Positions 8,925 to 16,232 are shown, counted from the first letter of the stretch. The stretch: DNA of 29,317 nucleotides from an uncultured Clostridium sp. (GCA_934755305.1 CAKVLD010000037.1:1-29317); one strand, 5' to 3'. Notes: generated by a model not told the origin, from the letters alone. Numbers and translations are program-made.

Positions 8925-8953
8925 AGTTTATCACACTATATATATGGTGTCAA
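8925..8953 (-). promoter_or_regulatory. Promoter of the CarD gene
   Basis: On the minus strand TTGACA (8953-8948) and an extended -10 TGATAAACT (TAAACT at 8930-8925) are separated by exactly 17 bp. A second possible -10, TGTTATAAT, lies nearer the gene (8891-8899). The spacer contains an AT-alternating near-palindrome (ACAC...GGTGT, 8933-8950). Confidence 0.6.
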
Positions 8954-9138
8954 TATAAAAAGCATAAAAGGTATGTAAACTTATACATTAAGTAATTATA
9001 AGGTGTGGAAATTAGTATTTTATAAAAAAAACAAAGTATATAAGAAAAATTGTTAAAGCTTTATATTAGATAAAGATATGGAAATTTAGTGATTGGGTGT
9101 GATACGGGTAAAATACATTTACATATGAAATACATAAT

Positions 9139-9166
9139 TTCATAAAAAGTAATAATATGTTATAAT
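9139..9166 (+). promoter_or_regulatory. Promoter of the DegS/DegU-like operon with overlapping palindrome
   Basis: An extended -10 TGTTATAAT (9158-9166) has a weak -35 TTCATA (9139-9144) at 14 bp to the TG, 16 bp to the -10 box. The palindrome ATGAAAT-ACATA-ATTTCAT (9125-9143) covers the -35 region, placing it where a repressor or activator would act. Confidence 0.5.
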
Positions 9167-9207
9167 TCTTTTGTATTATTATGACTTAAAAGTTGGAAGG
9201 GTGAAAT

Positions 9208-10353
9208 ATGAACAAAGAAATTAATAACATTAATGAAGTTTTATCCTTAGTAATAAATGATATTCATAAAGGACAAGAAAAAATACTTAATATTGCAGAA
9301 AGCTTAAAAGGGCAATATAAAAAAGATGAAGAAGAGCTTAATCAAATTAATAAAGAGATTGAAAAATTAATAGATGAAGTTAATGCATTAGAAAAAGAAG
9401 ATAAAAAGATGAGGCGTAGACTTGCAGAGGTTTCGGCAAACTTTCAAGAAGATGATAGTGAAATGAAAACTGTATATGAAGAAGCTTTAAATGTAAGAGT
9501 AGAATATGTAACCAAACAAAAGGAAGAAAATAGGTTACAAAATAAAAGAGCAGCTCTACAAAAAAGTATAAAAGATAGTAAAAGTAACATACAAGAAGCT
9601 GATTCAGTTATTGAACAAGTAAGTGTAGCTCTTAATTATTTAAAAGGAGATGTGTTTAATAATATAGATGAAGTAGATGTAAAGAATAAAATGGCTTATT
9701 CAATTAGGTTTACTAAAGCACAAGAAAAGGAAAGAAATAGAATAGCTAGAGAAATACATGATGGTCCAGCTCAATATTTAGCTAGTACAATAATGAGATT
9801 AGATTTTTGTAAAATGCTTTTAAATAGAGATTTGGAAAAAGGAATATTAGAGTTAGAAGATGTAAAAGGCAATGTAAAGAAAACTCTAAAAGAAGTTAGA
9901 GGAATAATTTTTGATCTAAAGCCACCATTTTTAAATGGTATTACATTAGAAAATGCTATTTATGATCTTAAGGAGGCCTTTCAAGAAGATTCTAACATAA
10001 ATCTTACTATAAAGATGAAAGATAGTAACAAAGTTATTGATTATGTTTTAGAAGTTGCTGTTTACAGAGTAATTCAAGAAATATTACATAATATAAAAAG
10101 ACATTCAGAAGCTAAAAATGCATCTTTAAAATTAGAAATAGGTTGTGATAATATATACATTGATATAAAAGATGATGGAAAGGGGTTTGATTTAGAAGAG
10201 GTTATTAATGATGTAAGAATAAATAATAAGCATTATGGAATATTAGGTATATATGATAGAGTATATGAACTTAATGGTGATATAAATATAGAATCAAATA
10301 AAAGCGAAGGAACTAAATTTAAAATTAAATTACCTATAAATAGGGGGCAATAA
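9208..10353 (+). CDS. DegS-like cytoplasmic sensor histidine kinase
   Basis: A 381-residue soluble kinase very close in length and layout to Bacillus DegS (385 aa). Residues 1-165 are a charged coiled-coil sensor with no membrane segment, including RRLAEVSANF, a segment that is recognisable in DegS. The HisKA_3 phospho-acceptor is H184 in REIHDGPAQ, whose D-x3-Q also serves as the phosphatase motif of this class. The ATPase domain follows, with an N box at N295 (ILHNIKRHS), DDGKGFD from D322 and the closing YGILGIYDRV and SEGTKFKIKLP. The ATG has GGAAGG (9195-9200). It is followed 4 bp later by its response regulator. In Bacillus DegS-DegU controls exoenzymes, motility and competence; targets here are unknown. 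Confidence 0.9.
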   Translation: MNKEINNINEVLSLVINDIHKGQEKILNIAESLKGQYKKDEEELNQINKEIEKLIDEVNALEKEDKKMRRRLAEVSANFQEDDSEMKTVYEEALNVRVEYVTKQKEENRLQNKRAALQKSIKDSKSNIQEADSVIEQVSVALNYLKGDVFNNIDEVDVKNKMAYSIRFTKAQEKERNRIAREIHDGPAQYLASTIMRLDFCKMLLNRDLEKGILELEDVKGNVKKTLKEVRGIIFDLKPPFLNGITLENAIYDLKEAFQEDSNINLTIKMKDSNKVIDYVLEVAVYRVIQEILHNIKRHSEAKNASLKLEIGCDNIYIDIKDDGKGFDLEEVINDVRINNKHYGILGIYDRVYELNGDINIESNKSEGTKFKIKLPINRGQ

Positions 10354-10357
10354 AAAA

Positions 10358-11020
10358 GTGATAAAATTAGCTATAACAGATGATCATGCCTTAATAAGGG
10401 AAGGCTTAATTAGAATATTAAGCTATGAAGATGATTTACAAATAGAAATTGAAAGCAATAGCGGTGAAAATCTTATTTCACAATTACATAATAAAATGGT
10501 TGATATAGTTTTGCTGGATATAAATATGGATAAGCTTGATGGTGTTGAAACATTAAGTGTAATAAGAAAGCTTTGGCCAGATTTGAAAGTGATAATTTTA
10601 ACTGTTGAAAAGCAGAAGAGAAAAATTAAAGAGGTATTGGATTTAGGTGCAAAAGGATATGTGCTAAAAGAATCTGCAGGAAGTGAAATAACAAGTGCTA
10701 TAAGAGAAGTTTATTCAGGAAAAAAATACATAGATAAGAGCTTAATTGAAAGTGTAATTATAGATGACTATTTTGAAGAAAATGAGGTTTTGCAAAATTT
10801 GTCAATAAGAGAGTTGAGTGTGTTAATTAAGTTATCAGAAGGTATGAAGAATAAGGAAATTGCAGAAGAATTATTCCTATCAGAAAAAACAGTAAAAAAT
10901 TATGTGACTAGTATATTTAAGAAAATAAATGTTGAAGATAGGGTTCATGCTACATTATTCGCTATTGAAAATAATGTAAAAGAGTACTATGAAAAACAAA
11001 AAAAGAGAAAAAGGGACTAA
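10358..11020 (+). CDS. DegU-like response regulator (NarL/LuxR type)
   Basis: The partner of the upstream kinase: a 220-residue regulator with a receiver domain (acidic pair D8-D9, phospho-acceptor D54 in LLDINMD, switch T82, K104) and a C-terminal LuxR-type helix-turn-helix. That region reads LSIRELSVLIKLSEGMKNKEIA, then LFLSEKTVKNYVTSIFKKI, and matches DegU/NarL DNA-binding helices. The start is GTG at 10358, with AGGGGG at 10342-10347 and a rather long 10-nt spacing. The tail ends in a run of Lys/Arg. No clear intrinsic terminator with a T run directly follows, so transcripts may run on into the structured RNA region at 11085. Confidence 0.9.
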   Translation: MIKLAITDDHALIREGLIRILSYEDDLQIEIESNSGENLISQLHNKMVDIVLLDINMDKLDGVETLSVIRKLWPDLKVIILTVEKQKRKIKEVLDLGAKGYVLKESAGSEITSAIREVYSGKKYIDKSLIESVIIDDYFEENEVLQNLSIRELSVLIKLSEGMKNKEIAEELFLSEKTVKNYVTSIFKKINVEDRVHATLFAIENNVKEYYEKQKKRKRD

Positions 11021-11072
11021 AGTCCTATTAAAAAAGGGACGTTAGTCATCTAGTATTTTATAGTTAAACAAG

Positions 11073-11078
11073 TATAAT
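11073..11078 (+). promoter_or_regulatory. Candidate -10 box for the downstream structured RNA
   Basis: A perfect TATAAT stands just before the structured RNA and would give a start near 11085. No good -35 box is present at 16-18 bp, so either an activator is needed or the RNA is made by read-through from the regulator gene. Confidence 0.35.
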
Positions 11079-11084
11079 AAGAGT

Positions 11085-11221
11085 ATAGGTAATTTACCTC
11101 TTGCTTCAAAGTAAGTTAACCCATAACTTACTTAATAGTTTCCCACCTATTAGAAGCAAGTAAATATTTTTTATCGTTTGCAGTTTTTAAAAGAGCCATC
11201 TACTTGTTAGGTGGTTTTTTT
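11085..11221 (+). ncRNA. Candidate structured RNA (three-way junction plus terminator)
   Basis: This stretch lies in a 309-bp gap without a gene and folds very well by eye. P1 pairs ATTTA + CTTGCTTC (11092-11096 and 11100-11107, bulge CCT) with GAAGCAAG-TAAAT (11153-11165). P2 is a perfect 10-bp hairpin (11109-11118 with 11124-11133). P3 is TAATAG/CTATTA (11133-11138 with 11147-11152) with the loop TTTCCCAC. A rho-independent terminator follows (CCATCTA 11196-11202, TAGGTGG 11208-11214, seven T). CCACCTA at 11143-11149 can pair perfectly with the terminator's 3' arm, which would disrupt the terminator. It could be a riboswitch-like leader or a free small RNA; it was not matched to a known class. 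No T-box, 6S or c-di-GMP core motif was recognised. Confidence 0.5.
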
Positions 11222-11307
11222 AACGTCTAAGAAAGTATAAAATTTGAAAAAGCGGGAAGGCTGATAATTACAGGACTTAAAGTTATCCAAGAGGCTAAGA
11301 CGTTTTT
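11222..11307 (+). other. Leader segment with long-range stem before the YgjP gene
   Basis: AACGTCT (11222-11228) is complementary to AGACGTT (11298-11304), which is followed by T residues to 11307. Inside are a GATAA/TTATC pair and the motif CGGGAAGGCTGAT (11253-11265). It may be a second folded leader element downstream of the structured RNA; without a fold calculation this stays tentative. No convincing start codon or ribosome binding site for a peptide is present in this segment. Confidence 0.25.
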
Positions 11308-11329
11308 AATTTAAGGTGATAAATAAATT

Positions 11330-11995
11330 ATGGAGAAGTTTAAATATAAGGTTGAATATAAAAAAAGAAAGACTATAAGTATTGTTATAGAAAATAAAGA
11401 AAGTGCTTTAATAAAGGTACCTTTAGGAACTAGTGATAAGGTTATAGAGGACATAATAGAAAAGAAAAAGGATTGGATTAATTCAAATTTAGAAAAAATG
11501 TCAAAAAGGCAGGAATTAAGTAAGGATGAAATTCTTTATTTGGGAAAGGTAACTAAGATAAGGATTTTGGTTCAGCCTTTTATTAAAAAGGATTTTGTAG
11601 TTATTATAAATAATGAAATAGTAGTTAATGTATCTTCTGAAGATAAATATAAGAAGGTACTTGAAAGGTGGCTTAGAGAAGAAGCTAAAAGAATTATAGA
11701 AAATAAGGTGAAAAAATATAGTGCTATTATTAATAAAAATCCTAAAGAAATTAAGGTTAAAGAGCAAAAGACTAAGTGGGGAAGTTGTACTTATGATAAT
11801 AGGATATTTTTTAATTGGAAGATAATAATGGCAAGGGAAGAGGCTATAGAGTATGTAGTGGTTCATGAGATGTGCCATATGATTCATAAAAATCATTCTA
11901 AAGAATATTGGAATACAGTAGAAAGCTATATGCCATTATATAAGGATGAGCATAAATGGCTAAAGGATAATGGATATTTGCTTAATATAAATTAG
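11330..11995 (+). CDS. YgjP-type (DUF45/SprT-like) zinc metallopeptidase
   Basis: A 221-residue protein of the YgjP/DUF45 family, often annotated as M48-type or metal-dependent hydrolase. The zinc site is plain: H179-E180-M-C-H183 with a third ligand probably H189 (HEMCHMIHKNHSKEYW). The family signature KTKWGSC precedes it near residue 150. The N-terminal third is a beta-rich, Lys-rich region usual for the family. The bacterial family often sits beside type I restriction genes, but here it follows the structured RNA alone. The ATG at 11330 has AAGGTGA at 11313-11319 (10-nt spacing). Its substrate is unknown. Confidence 0.87.
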   Translation: MEKFKYKVEYKKRKTISIVIENKESALIKVPLGTSDKVIEDIIEKKKDWINSNLEKMSKRQELSKDEILYLGKVTKIRILVQPFIKKDFVVIINNEIVVNVSSEDKYKKVLERWLREEAKRIIENKVKKYSAIINKNPKEIKVKEQKTKWGSCTYDNRIFFNWKIIMAREEAIEYVVVHEMCHMIHKNHSKEYWNTVESYMPLYKDEHKWLKDNGYLLNIN

Positions 11996-12005
11996 AAGTA
12001 AAGTA

Positions 12006-12048
12006 AAAGGCAAAGGTAGTAAATTAACAACTTACTACCTTTGCCTTT
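12006..12048. terminator. Bidirectional terminator between YgjP and MscS genes
   Basis: A perfect 17-bp inverted repeat (12006-12022 with 12032-12048) with a 9-nt loop, between two convergent genes. The T-rich tract is better on the minus strand, so it may mainly end the MscS transcript; on the plus strand the stem alone is very stable. Confidence 0.75.
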
Positions 12049-12059
12049 GCAATTATAAT

Positions 12060-12869
12060 TTATTGTTTCATATGAATATCCATTTGAGGATATGGTATTG
12101 ATATATTTTCTTCATCAAACTTAATTTTAGCTTGTTCAAGGATATAAAAATGGACATCCCAATAATTCTCTGTTTTAGTCCAAACTCTAACTACAAAGTT
12201 AACAGAGTTATCTGCATGCTCTGAAATTCCAACAAAAGCTTCAGAATTTTTTAAAATGAGATCATTTGAATTTATTATATCCCACAATACTTTTTTTACA
12301 TGAAGTACATTTTCTTCATAAGCTACGCTAAGAGTTACGTCAACTCTTCTAGTATCTCTCATAGAATAATTAATTATACTTGAGTTTGCTATATTTCCAT
12401 TAGGAATCATTATTTCTTTATTATCTGGAGTGATTAGATAAGTATAAAATAATTTTATATGTTCAACTTTTCCAGAAAGAGTTGAAATCTCAATGAAGTC
12501 TCCAACGCTAAAAGGTCTCATAAGTAAAAGTACAACACCACCAGCAAAGTTTGATAAACTTCCTTGAAGTGCTAAACCTATTGCTAGTCCAGCAGATGTA
12601 ATCATAGCTGCAAAACTTGCTGTATCAACTCCTATATAACCAGCAATAATAATAACTAATAAGACTTTTAATGTAGCATTTATTATAGCTTTTAAGAAAG
12701 AGTGAAGAGTTGGATCAAAATTTCTTTTTTCAACTACTTTTTCAAAAGATTTTAATAATTTATTAATTATTTTCCAACCTATTATTAGGAATATTAATCC
12801 AAATACAAGTCGTACGCCATGTGTTAGACACCAATTGATTAATTTATCTAATAATTTTTCTAAAGTCAC
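12060..12869 (-). CDS. Small-conductance mechanosensitive channel, MscS family
   Basis: A 269-residue channel of the short MscS type. The N-terminal third has two hydrophobic segments (about 18-36 and 65-90). The pore helix TM3 and its exit carry the MscS signature AGLAIGLALQGSLSNFAGG followed by LLMRPFSVGDFIEI (about 95-125). The beta domain has TPDNKEIMIPNGNI, and the rest is the cytoplasmic alpha-beta cage. It opens on membrane tension during osmotic downshock and releases solutes. The start is GTG at 12869, with AGGAGG (12877-12882, plus-strand numbering) seven bases away. It is a single-gene unit with its own promoter. Confidence 0.93.
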   Translation of the reverse strand: MTLEKLLDKLINWCLTHGVRLVFGLIFLIIGWKIINKLLKSFEKVVEKRNFDPTLHSFLKAIINATLKVLLVIIIAGYIGVDTASFAAMITSAGLAIGLALQGSLSNFAGGVVLLLMRPFSVGDFIEISTLSGKVEHIKLFYTYLITPDNKEIMIPNGNIANSSIINYSMRDTRRVDVTLSVAYEENVLHVKKVLWDIINSNDLILKNSEAFVGISEHADNSVNFVVRVWTKTENYWDVHFYILEQAKIKFDEENISIPYPQMDIHMKQ

Positions 12870-12895
12870 AAAAAAACCTCCTTTATTACCATATA

Positions 12896-12924
12896 AGTAT
12901 AAATATAAATTAGGAAGATTACAA
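12896..12924 (-). promoter_or_regulatory. Promoter of the MscS gene
   Basis: On the minus strand TTGTAA (12924-12919) and TATACT (12901-12896) are 17 bp apart, leaving a leader of about 20 nt before the GTG. It lies in a divergent region shared with the importer operon on the plus strand. Confidence 0.5.
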
Positions 12925-12938
12925 TATTAAAATGTTAA

Positions 12939-12999
12939 GCAAATATTTACAAAGATACTAAACTGTGATAACATAGAATGAATTATTTGCAAATATTTA
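12939..12999. repeat. Two copies of GCAAATATTTA in the divergent promoter region
   Basis: The 11-mer GCAAATATTTA occurs at 12939-12949 and 12989-12999, exactly 50 bp apart and in the same orientation. The core AAATATTT is itself palindromic. Their position between the MscS gene and the ABC importer operon makes a regulator site possible. Confidence 0.4.
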
Positions 13000-13121
13000 A
13001 CCTTTGTCTCAAAATATTAATAAAATGATTATAAAAGGCATAAAATGTAGAAGTATTATTATTACATAAATTGTAGATTAGTTGAATTGTTGCAATATGT
13101 AGAAATTGGGGGATGGTAAGA

Positions 13122-14108
13122 ATGGTAGGAAAAAAGAAAGTAGCTATATTAATTAGTGTAGCAGTAGCAGTTTCTTCTTTAGTAGTAGGATGTTCAGGAA
13201 AAAGTGATATGAAGAAAGTAGGAGTAATACAGTATATTCAACATACTGCTTTAGATGCATCAAATGAAGGCTTTGTAGAGGGGCTAAAGGAAAAAGGTTA
13301 TGAAGAGGGAAAAAACATTGAAATTGAACAACAAAATGCACAAGGTAAAGTAGATGTGTGTCAACAATTAGCAGGGCAGTTTGTAACAGGACAGAAGGAT
13401 TTGATTTTTGCAATTGCTACTCCAACAGCACAGGCTGCATTAAATTCAACTAAAAATATTCCAATAGTATTTACTTCAGTAACTGATCCAGTTGAAGCAG
13501 GTCTTGCAAAAAGTTTAAAAAGTTCAGGAGCAAATATAACAGGTACTTCTGATAAAGTAAATATTGATGAGCAATTAGAATTATTTAAGAAGTTAGTTCC
13601 AAATGCAAAAAATATGGGAGTTATATATACTACTTCGGAAGCAAATTCTATTAATCAAGTAAATGAACTTAAAGATTTAGCACCTAAGTATGATTTAGAA
13701 ATAAAAGAGATAGGTATAGCTAATATTAATGAAATAAATCAAAATTTAAACAATGCTTTAAGTTCTATAGATTGTTTATATGTTCCTACAGATAATAATG
13801 TAGCAGCATCATATGCTTTAGTTGGAGATATATGTGTTAAAAACAATTTGCCAGCAGTATCAGCAGAACCAGCTTTAGTTGAAAATGGAGGATTATTTTC
13901 AAAGGGAATAAATTATAAAGAACTTGGAAAGATGGCAGGATATAAGGCAGCAGAAATATTAGATGGAAAAGATCCCTCTGATATTGAAATAGAAGCAATG
14001 AAAGAATTAGAAATAACAATAAATACTGATGTGGCTAAAAAACTTAATATTAAAATTCCAGAGGATATAGAAAGTGTAGCTAAGAAGGTAACTGGAGGGG
14101 CTAAGTAG
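13122..14108 (+). CDS. ABC_sub_bind (TrpX-like) substrate-binding lipoprotein
   Basis: The binding protein of a three-gene ABC importer of the TrpXYZ type. An in-frame ATG at 13113 touches the GGGGG site (13108-13112), so the ATG at 13122, nine bases away, is the likely start, giving 328 residues. The signal peptide ends in the lipobox LVVGC. The mature part has the family markers VGVIQYIQHTALD, IEQQNAQG (near 70), IATPTAQAAL and FTSVTDPVEAGL, and ends with KKLNIKIPEDI. Streptococcal homologues carry tryptophan, others are linked to different small molecules. No T-box leader is present, so tryptophan is unproven. Its stop overlaps the permease start. Confidence 0.88.
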   Translation: MVGKKKVAILISVAVAVSSLVVGCSGKSDMKKVGVIQYIQHTALDASNEGFVEGLKEKGYEEGKNIEIEQQNAQGKVDVCQQLAGQFVTGQKDLIFAIATPTAQAALNSTKNIPIVFTSVTDPVEAGLAKSLKSSGANITGTSDKVNIDEQLELFKKLVPNAKNMGVIYTTSEANSINQVNELKDLAPKYDLEIKEIGIANINEINQNLNNALSSIDCLYVPTDNNVAASYALVGDICVKNNLPAVSAEPALVENGGLFSKGINYKELGKMAGYKAAEILDGKDPSDIEIEAMKELEITINTDVAKKLNIKIPEDIESVAKKVTGGAK

Positions 14109-15001
14109 TGAATCTTATAATAAATATATTAGAACAAGCATCTTTATTTTCTCTTGTTGCTATAGGGGTATTTATAACTTATAAGATACTTGATTTTCCT
14201 GATCTTTCAGTAGATGGGACTTATCCTTTAGGAGCAAGTATTGCAGCTATATTGTTAGTAAATGGAGTAAATCCAGTAATTGCAACTATTATAGCATGTC
14301 TTGGAGGAGCAATAGGTGGATTCTTAACAGCCTTTCTTCATGTTAAGCTAAAAATAAGTAATTTAATGTCTGGAATATTAGTAATGATGGGATTATATTC
14401 TATTAATCTTACTATTATGGGAAAGTCTAATATTCCTTTATTAAATATAAATCATATATTTTCATATAATATTTCACCTTTAATAATTGCAGTTTGTATA
14501 TTGATAGTTATTAAATTATTACAGGATTTATTTATGAAAACAAAAGCTGGGTTTTTATTATTTGCAGTAGGAGATAATGAACAAGTTGTAACTACTCTTG
14601 GGGTAAATAAAGGAAATATAAAAATATTAGGATTAATGATAAGTAATGCATTAGTTGCACTAGCTGGAGCTTTAACATGCCAATATCAAGGATATGCTGA
14701 TGTTGGTATGGGTACAGGAACAGTAGTTAAAGCATTAGCATGTGTAATTATAGGAAATTCATTACTTCATAAAGTGTCACTTATAAAATCAACAACTCAA
14801 GCTATACTTGGAACAGTAATTTATTATGCAGCTATAACTATTGCATTAAAGCTTGGGCTTAATCCAAATTTATTAAATTTGTTAACTGCAATAGTCATAG
14901 TAATAGCTTTAGCTAGTGAAGGAAATATATTCAAAAGAAAGAATAAGGTAAAGGGTGGTGTTATAGATGCTAAAAATACAGAATCTATCAAAGGCATTTA
15001 A
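14108..15001 (+). CDS. ABC transporter permease (TrpY-like)
   Basis: A 297-residue inner membrane permease of the BPD_transp_2 superfamily with about eight hydrophobic segments. The opening KILDFPDLSVDGTYPLGAS near residue 25 is typical of permeases that partner ABC_sub_bind lipoproteins. The ATPase-contact loop is FAVGDNEQVVTTLGVNKGNIK (near 155-175). The start is GTG at 14108, sharing one base with the previous TAG, with GGAGGGG at 14094-14100. Its 3' end overlaps the ATPase gene by 35 bp, so the three proteins are made together. Confidence 0.9.
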   Translation: MNLIINILEQASLFSLVAIGVFITYKILDFPDLSVDGTYPLGASIAAILLVNGVNPVIATIIACLGGAIGGFLTAFLHVKLKISNLMSGILVMMGLYSINLTIMGKSNIPLLNINHIFSYNISPLIIAVCILIVIKLLQDLFMKTKAGFLLFAVGDNEQVVTTLGVNKGNIKILGLMISNALVALAGALTCQYQGYADVGMGTGTVVKALACVIIGNSLLHKVSLIKSTTQAILGTVIYYAAITIALKLGLNPNLLNLLTAIVIVIALASEGNIFKRKNKVKGGVIDAKNTESIKGI

Positions 15002-15761
15002 TCCTAATACTATTAATGAAAATAAAGTATTTGATAATATTTCATTAGAAGTAAATAAGGGAGATTTTATAGCTATAATTGGTTCAAATGGAGCTGGAAA
15101 ATCTACACTTTTAAATATAATATCAGGAAGTATAGAAGAAGATTCAGGAGTGATCTTAATAGATGGAAAAGATGTATCTAGAAAAAGTGAGTATTTAAGA
15201 GCAAAGGAAATAGGGAGAGTATTTCAAAATCCATCTGTAGGAGTTTCTCCTAAAATGACTATACTAGAGAACTTATCTTTAGCAGATAATAAGGGAAAAA
15301 GATATGGGTTATCTTTAGGAATAAATAAAAAAAGAATTAATTATTATAAAGAATTACTTAAGGAAATTGATTTAGGTCTTGAAGATAAGTTATATAATAA
15401 GGTAGAACTTTTGTCAGGAGGTCAGAGACAGGCATTAACACTGCTTATGGCTGTAATGTCTAACCCTAAAATTCTCTTGTTAGATGAGCATACAGCAGCC
15501 CTAGATCCTAAAACATCTGAAAAAATAATGGAAATAACTAAGAAGATAGTTAAAGAAAAAGGTATAACCACTTTAATGGTAACTCATAATTTAAAACATG
15601 CTATGGAATGTGGTAATAGGCTTTTTATGATGCATAGAGGAGAAATAGTAGTTGATGTTAAGGAAAAGGAAAAAAGAGCTTTAAATACAGATAAACTTTT
15701 TGATTTATTTGAACAGGTAAATATGAAAGATGATTTAAGTGATAGAACTTTATTTGGTTAA
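14967..15761 (+). CDS. ABC transporter ATP-binding protein (TrpZ-like)
   Basis: A single-domain ABC ATPase of 264 residues that powers the importer made by the two preceding genes. Walker A is GSNGAGKST (near 38-46), the signature LSGGQRQAL (near 150) and Walker B KILLLDEHTAALDP, followed by the switch His in MVTHNLKHA. The DEHTAALDP form rather than DEPT is common in this subgroup. The ATG at 14967 lies inside the permease gene with AAGGGTGG upstream. It ends the operon; a strong terminator follows. Confidence 0.92.
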   Translation: MLKIQNLSKAFNPNTINENKVFDNISLEVNKGDFIAIIGSNGAGKSTLLNIISGSIEEDSGVILIDGKDVSRKSEYLRAKEIGRVFQNPSVGVSPKMTILENLSLADNKGKRYGLSLGINKKRINYYKELLKEIDLGLEDKLYNKVELLSGGQRQALTLLMAVMSNPKILLLDEHTAALDPKTSEKIMEITKKIVKEKGITTLMVTHNLKHAMECGNRLFMMHRGEIVVDVKEKEKRALNTDKLFDLFEQVNMKDDLSDRTLFG

Positions 15762-15775
15762 ATAATAATTCTTTT

Positions 15776-15830
15776 AAAAAAGTGCATGCAAAATGTTATA
15801 TGTAATATTTTGCATGCGCTTTATTATTTT
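15776..15830 (+). terminator. Terminator of the TrpXYZ-like operon
   Basis: Stem AGTGCATGCAAAAT (15781-15794) pairs with ATTTTGCATGCGCT (15807-15820), with one T-G wobble, a 12-nt loop and a T-rich tail. It closes the importer operon. Confidence 0.85.
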
Positions 15831-15887
15831 TAACATTTACGTTTTATAGCAATATATATAAAGTATGAAAGAAGGGATAAAACTTAT

Positions 15888-15968
15888 ATGTATAAACCAT
15901 TAGCAGATAAAATAAGACCTACTAAGCTTTCAGAAGTTTGTGGGCAAAAACATATATTTAGGTTCTAA
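15888..15968 (+). pseudogene. RarA/MgsA N-terminal remnant
   Basis: A 26-codon reading frame encodes MYKPLADKIRPTKLSEV and then CGQKHIF before a stop. This is the conserved start of the replication-associated recombination ATPase RarA (usual form PLAxRxRPxxLxxVxGQxH). The gene is cut off before the Walker A motif, so nothing functional remains. An AAGG-type site precedes the ATG, so a short peptide could still be made. The rest of the gene is not nearby; it was probably lost by deletion. Confidence 0.65.
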
Positions 15969-16008
15969 TAAGATATTAGACTAAACTTTGAATCTAAAGT
16001 TTATAAAG

Positions 16009-16160
16009 CTGGAATTAGATGAAGCCACAAGCTCTCTTGATAATATTAATGAAAAGAATGTTTCAGATTATTTTAAGAGTATAGGTTGCACCACTGTGGT
16101 TATTGCACATAGATTAAGCACAATTAAGAAAAGGCAGATAATGTAGTGGTAGAGCGTTAA
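16009..16160 (+). pseudogene. ABC exporter ATPase C-terminal remnant
   Basis: The frame from 16009 reads LELDEATSSLDNINEKNVSD and ends near TVVIAHRLSTIKK: the Walker B, D-loop and switch-His end of an exporter-type ABC ATPase, as in peptidase-containing bacteriocin exporters. A frameshift near 16131-16133 moves the expected continuation ADNVVVE into another frame (16134-16154) before a stop. Walker A and membrane parts are missing. It follows the RarA remnant directly, so two unrelated gene fragments were joined here. A small hairpin AAACTTT/AAAGTTT (15983-16002) lies at the junction. Confidence 0.7.
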
Positions 16161-16184
16161 ATTATATATTTTATTAGAAATGTT

Positions 16185-16197
16185 TATAATGTATAAT
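16185..16197 (+). promoter_or_regulatory. Candidate -10 boxes of the Rpn nuclease gene
   Basis: Two TATAAT hexamers stand at 16185-16190 and 16192-16197, about 40 bp before the start codon. The -35 region for the first is the weak TTATAT at 16162-16167. Confidence 0.35.
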
Positions 16198-16232
16198 GAT
16201 AGAAAGAAAACATATTGAGAGGAGTGCTAAAG

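Noticed and set aside
11012..11026. GGGAC...GTCCT hairpin at the end of the DegU-like gene as a terminator
   Set aside because: Only about five base pairs and no T run follows; read-through into the RNA region is more likely.
11231..11316. 28-codon open stretch (FEKAGRLIITGLKVIQEAK) before the YgjP gene
   Set aside because: No start codon or ribosome binding site; the same bases form a possible RNA stem, so coding is not supported.
11516..11896. Minus-strand frame opposite the YgjP gene
   Set aside because: Its composition (Ile, Asn, Tyr, Phe) reflects the complement of AT-rich coding sequence; the plus strand has a clear zinc-peptidase motif.
13000..13121. T-box leader before the TrpX-like gene
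   Set aside because: The gap is too short and the conserved GGTGG-ACC type T-box sequence is missing.
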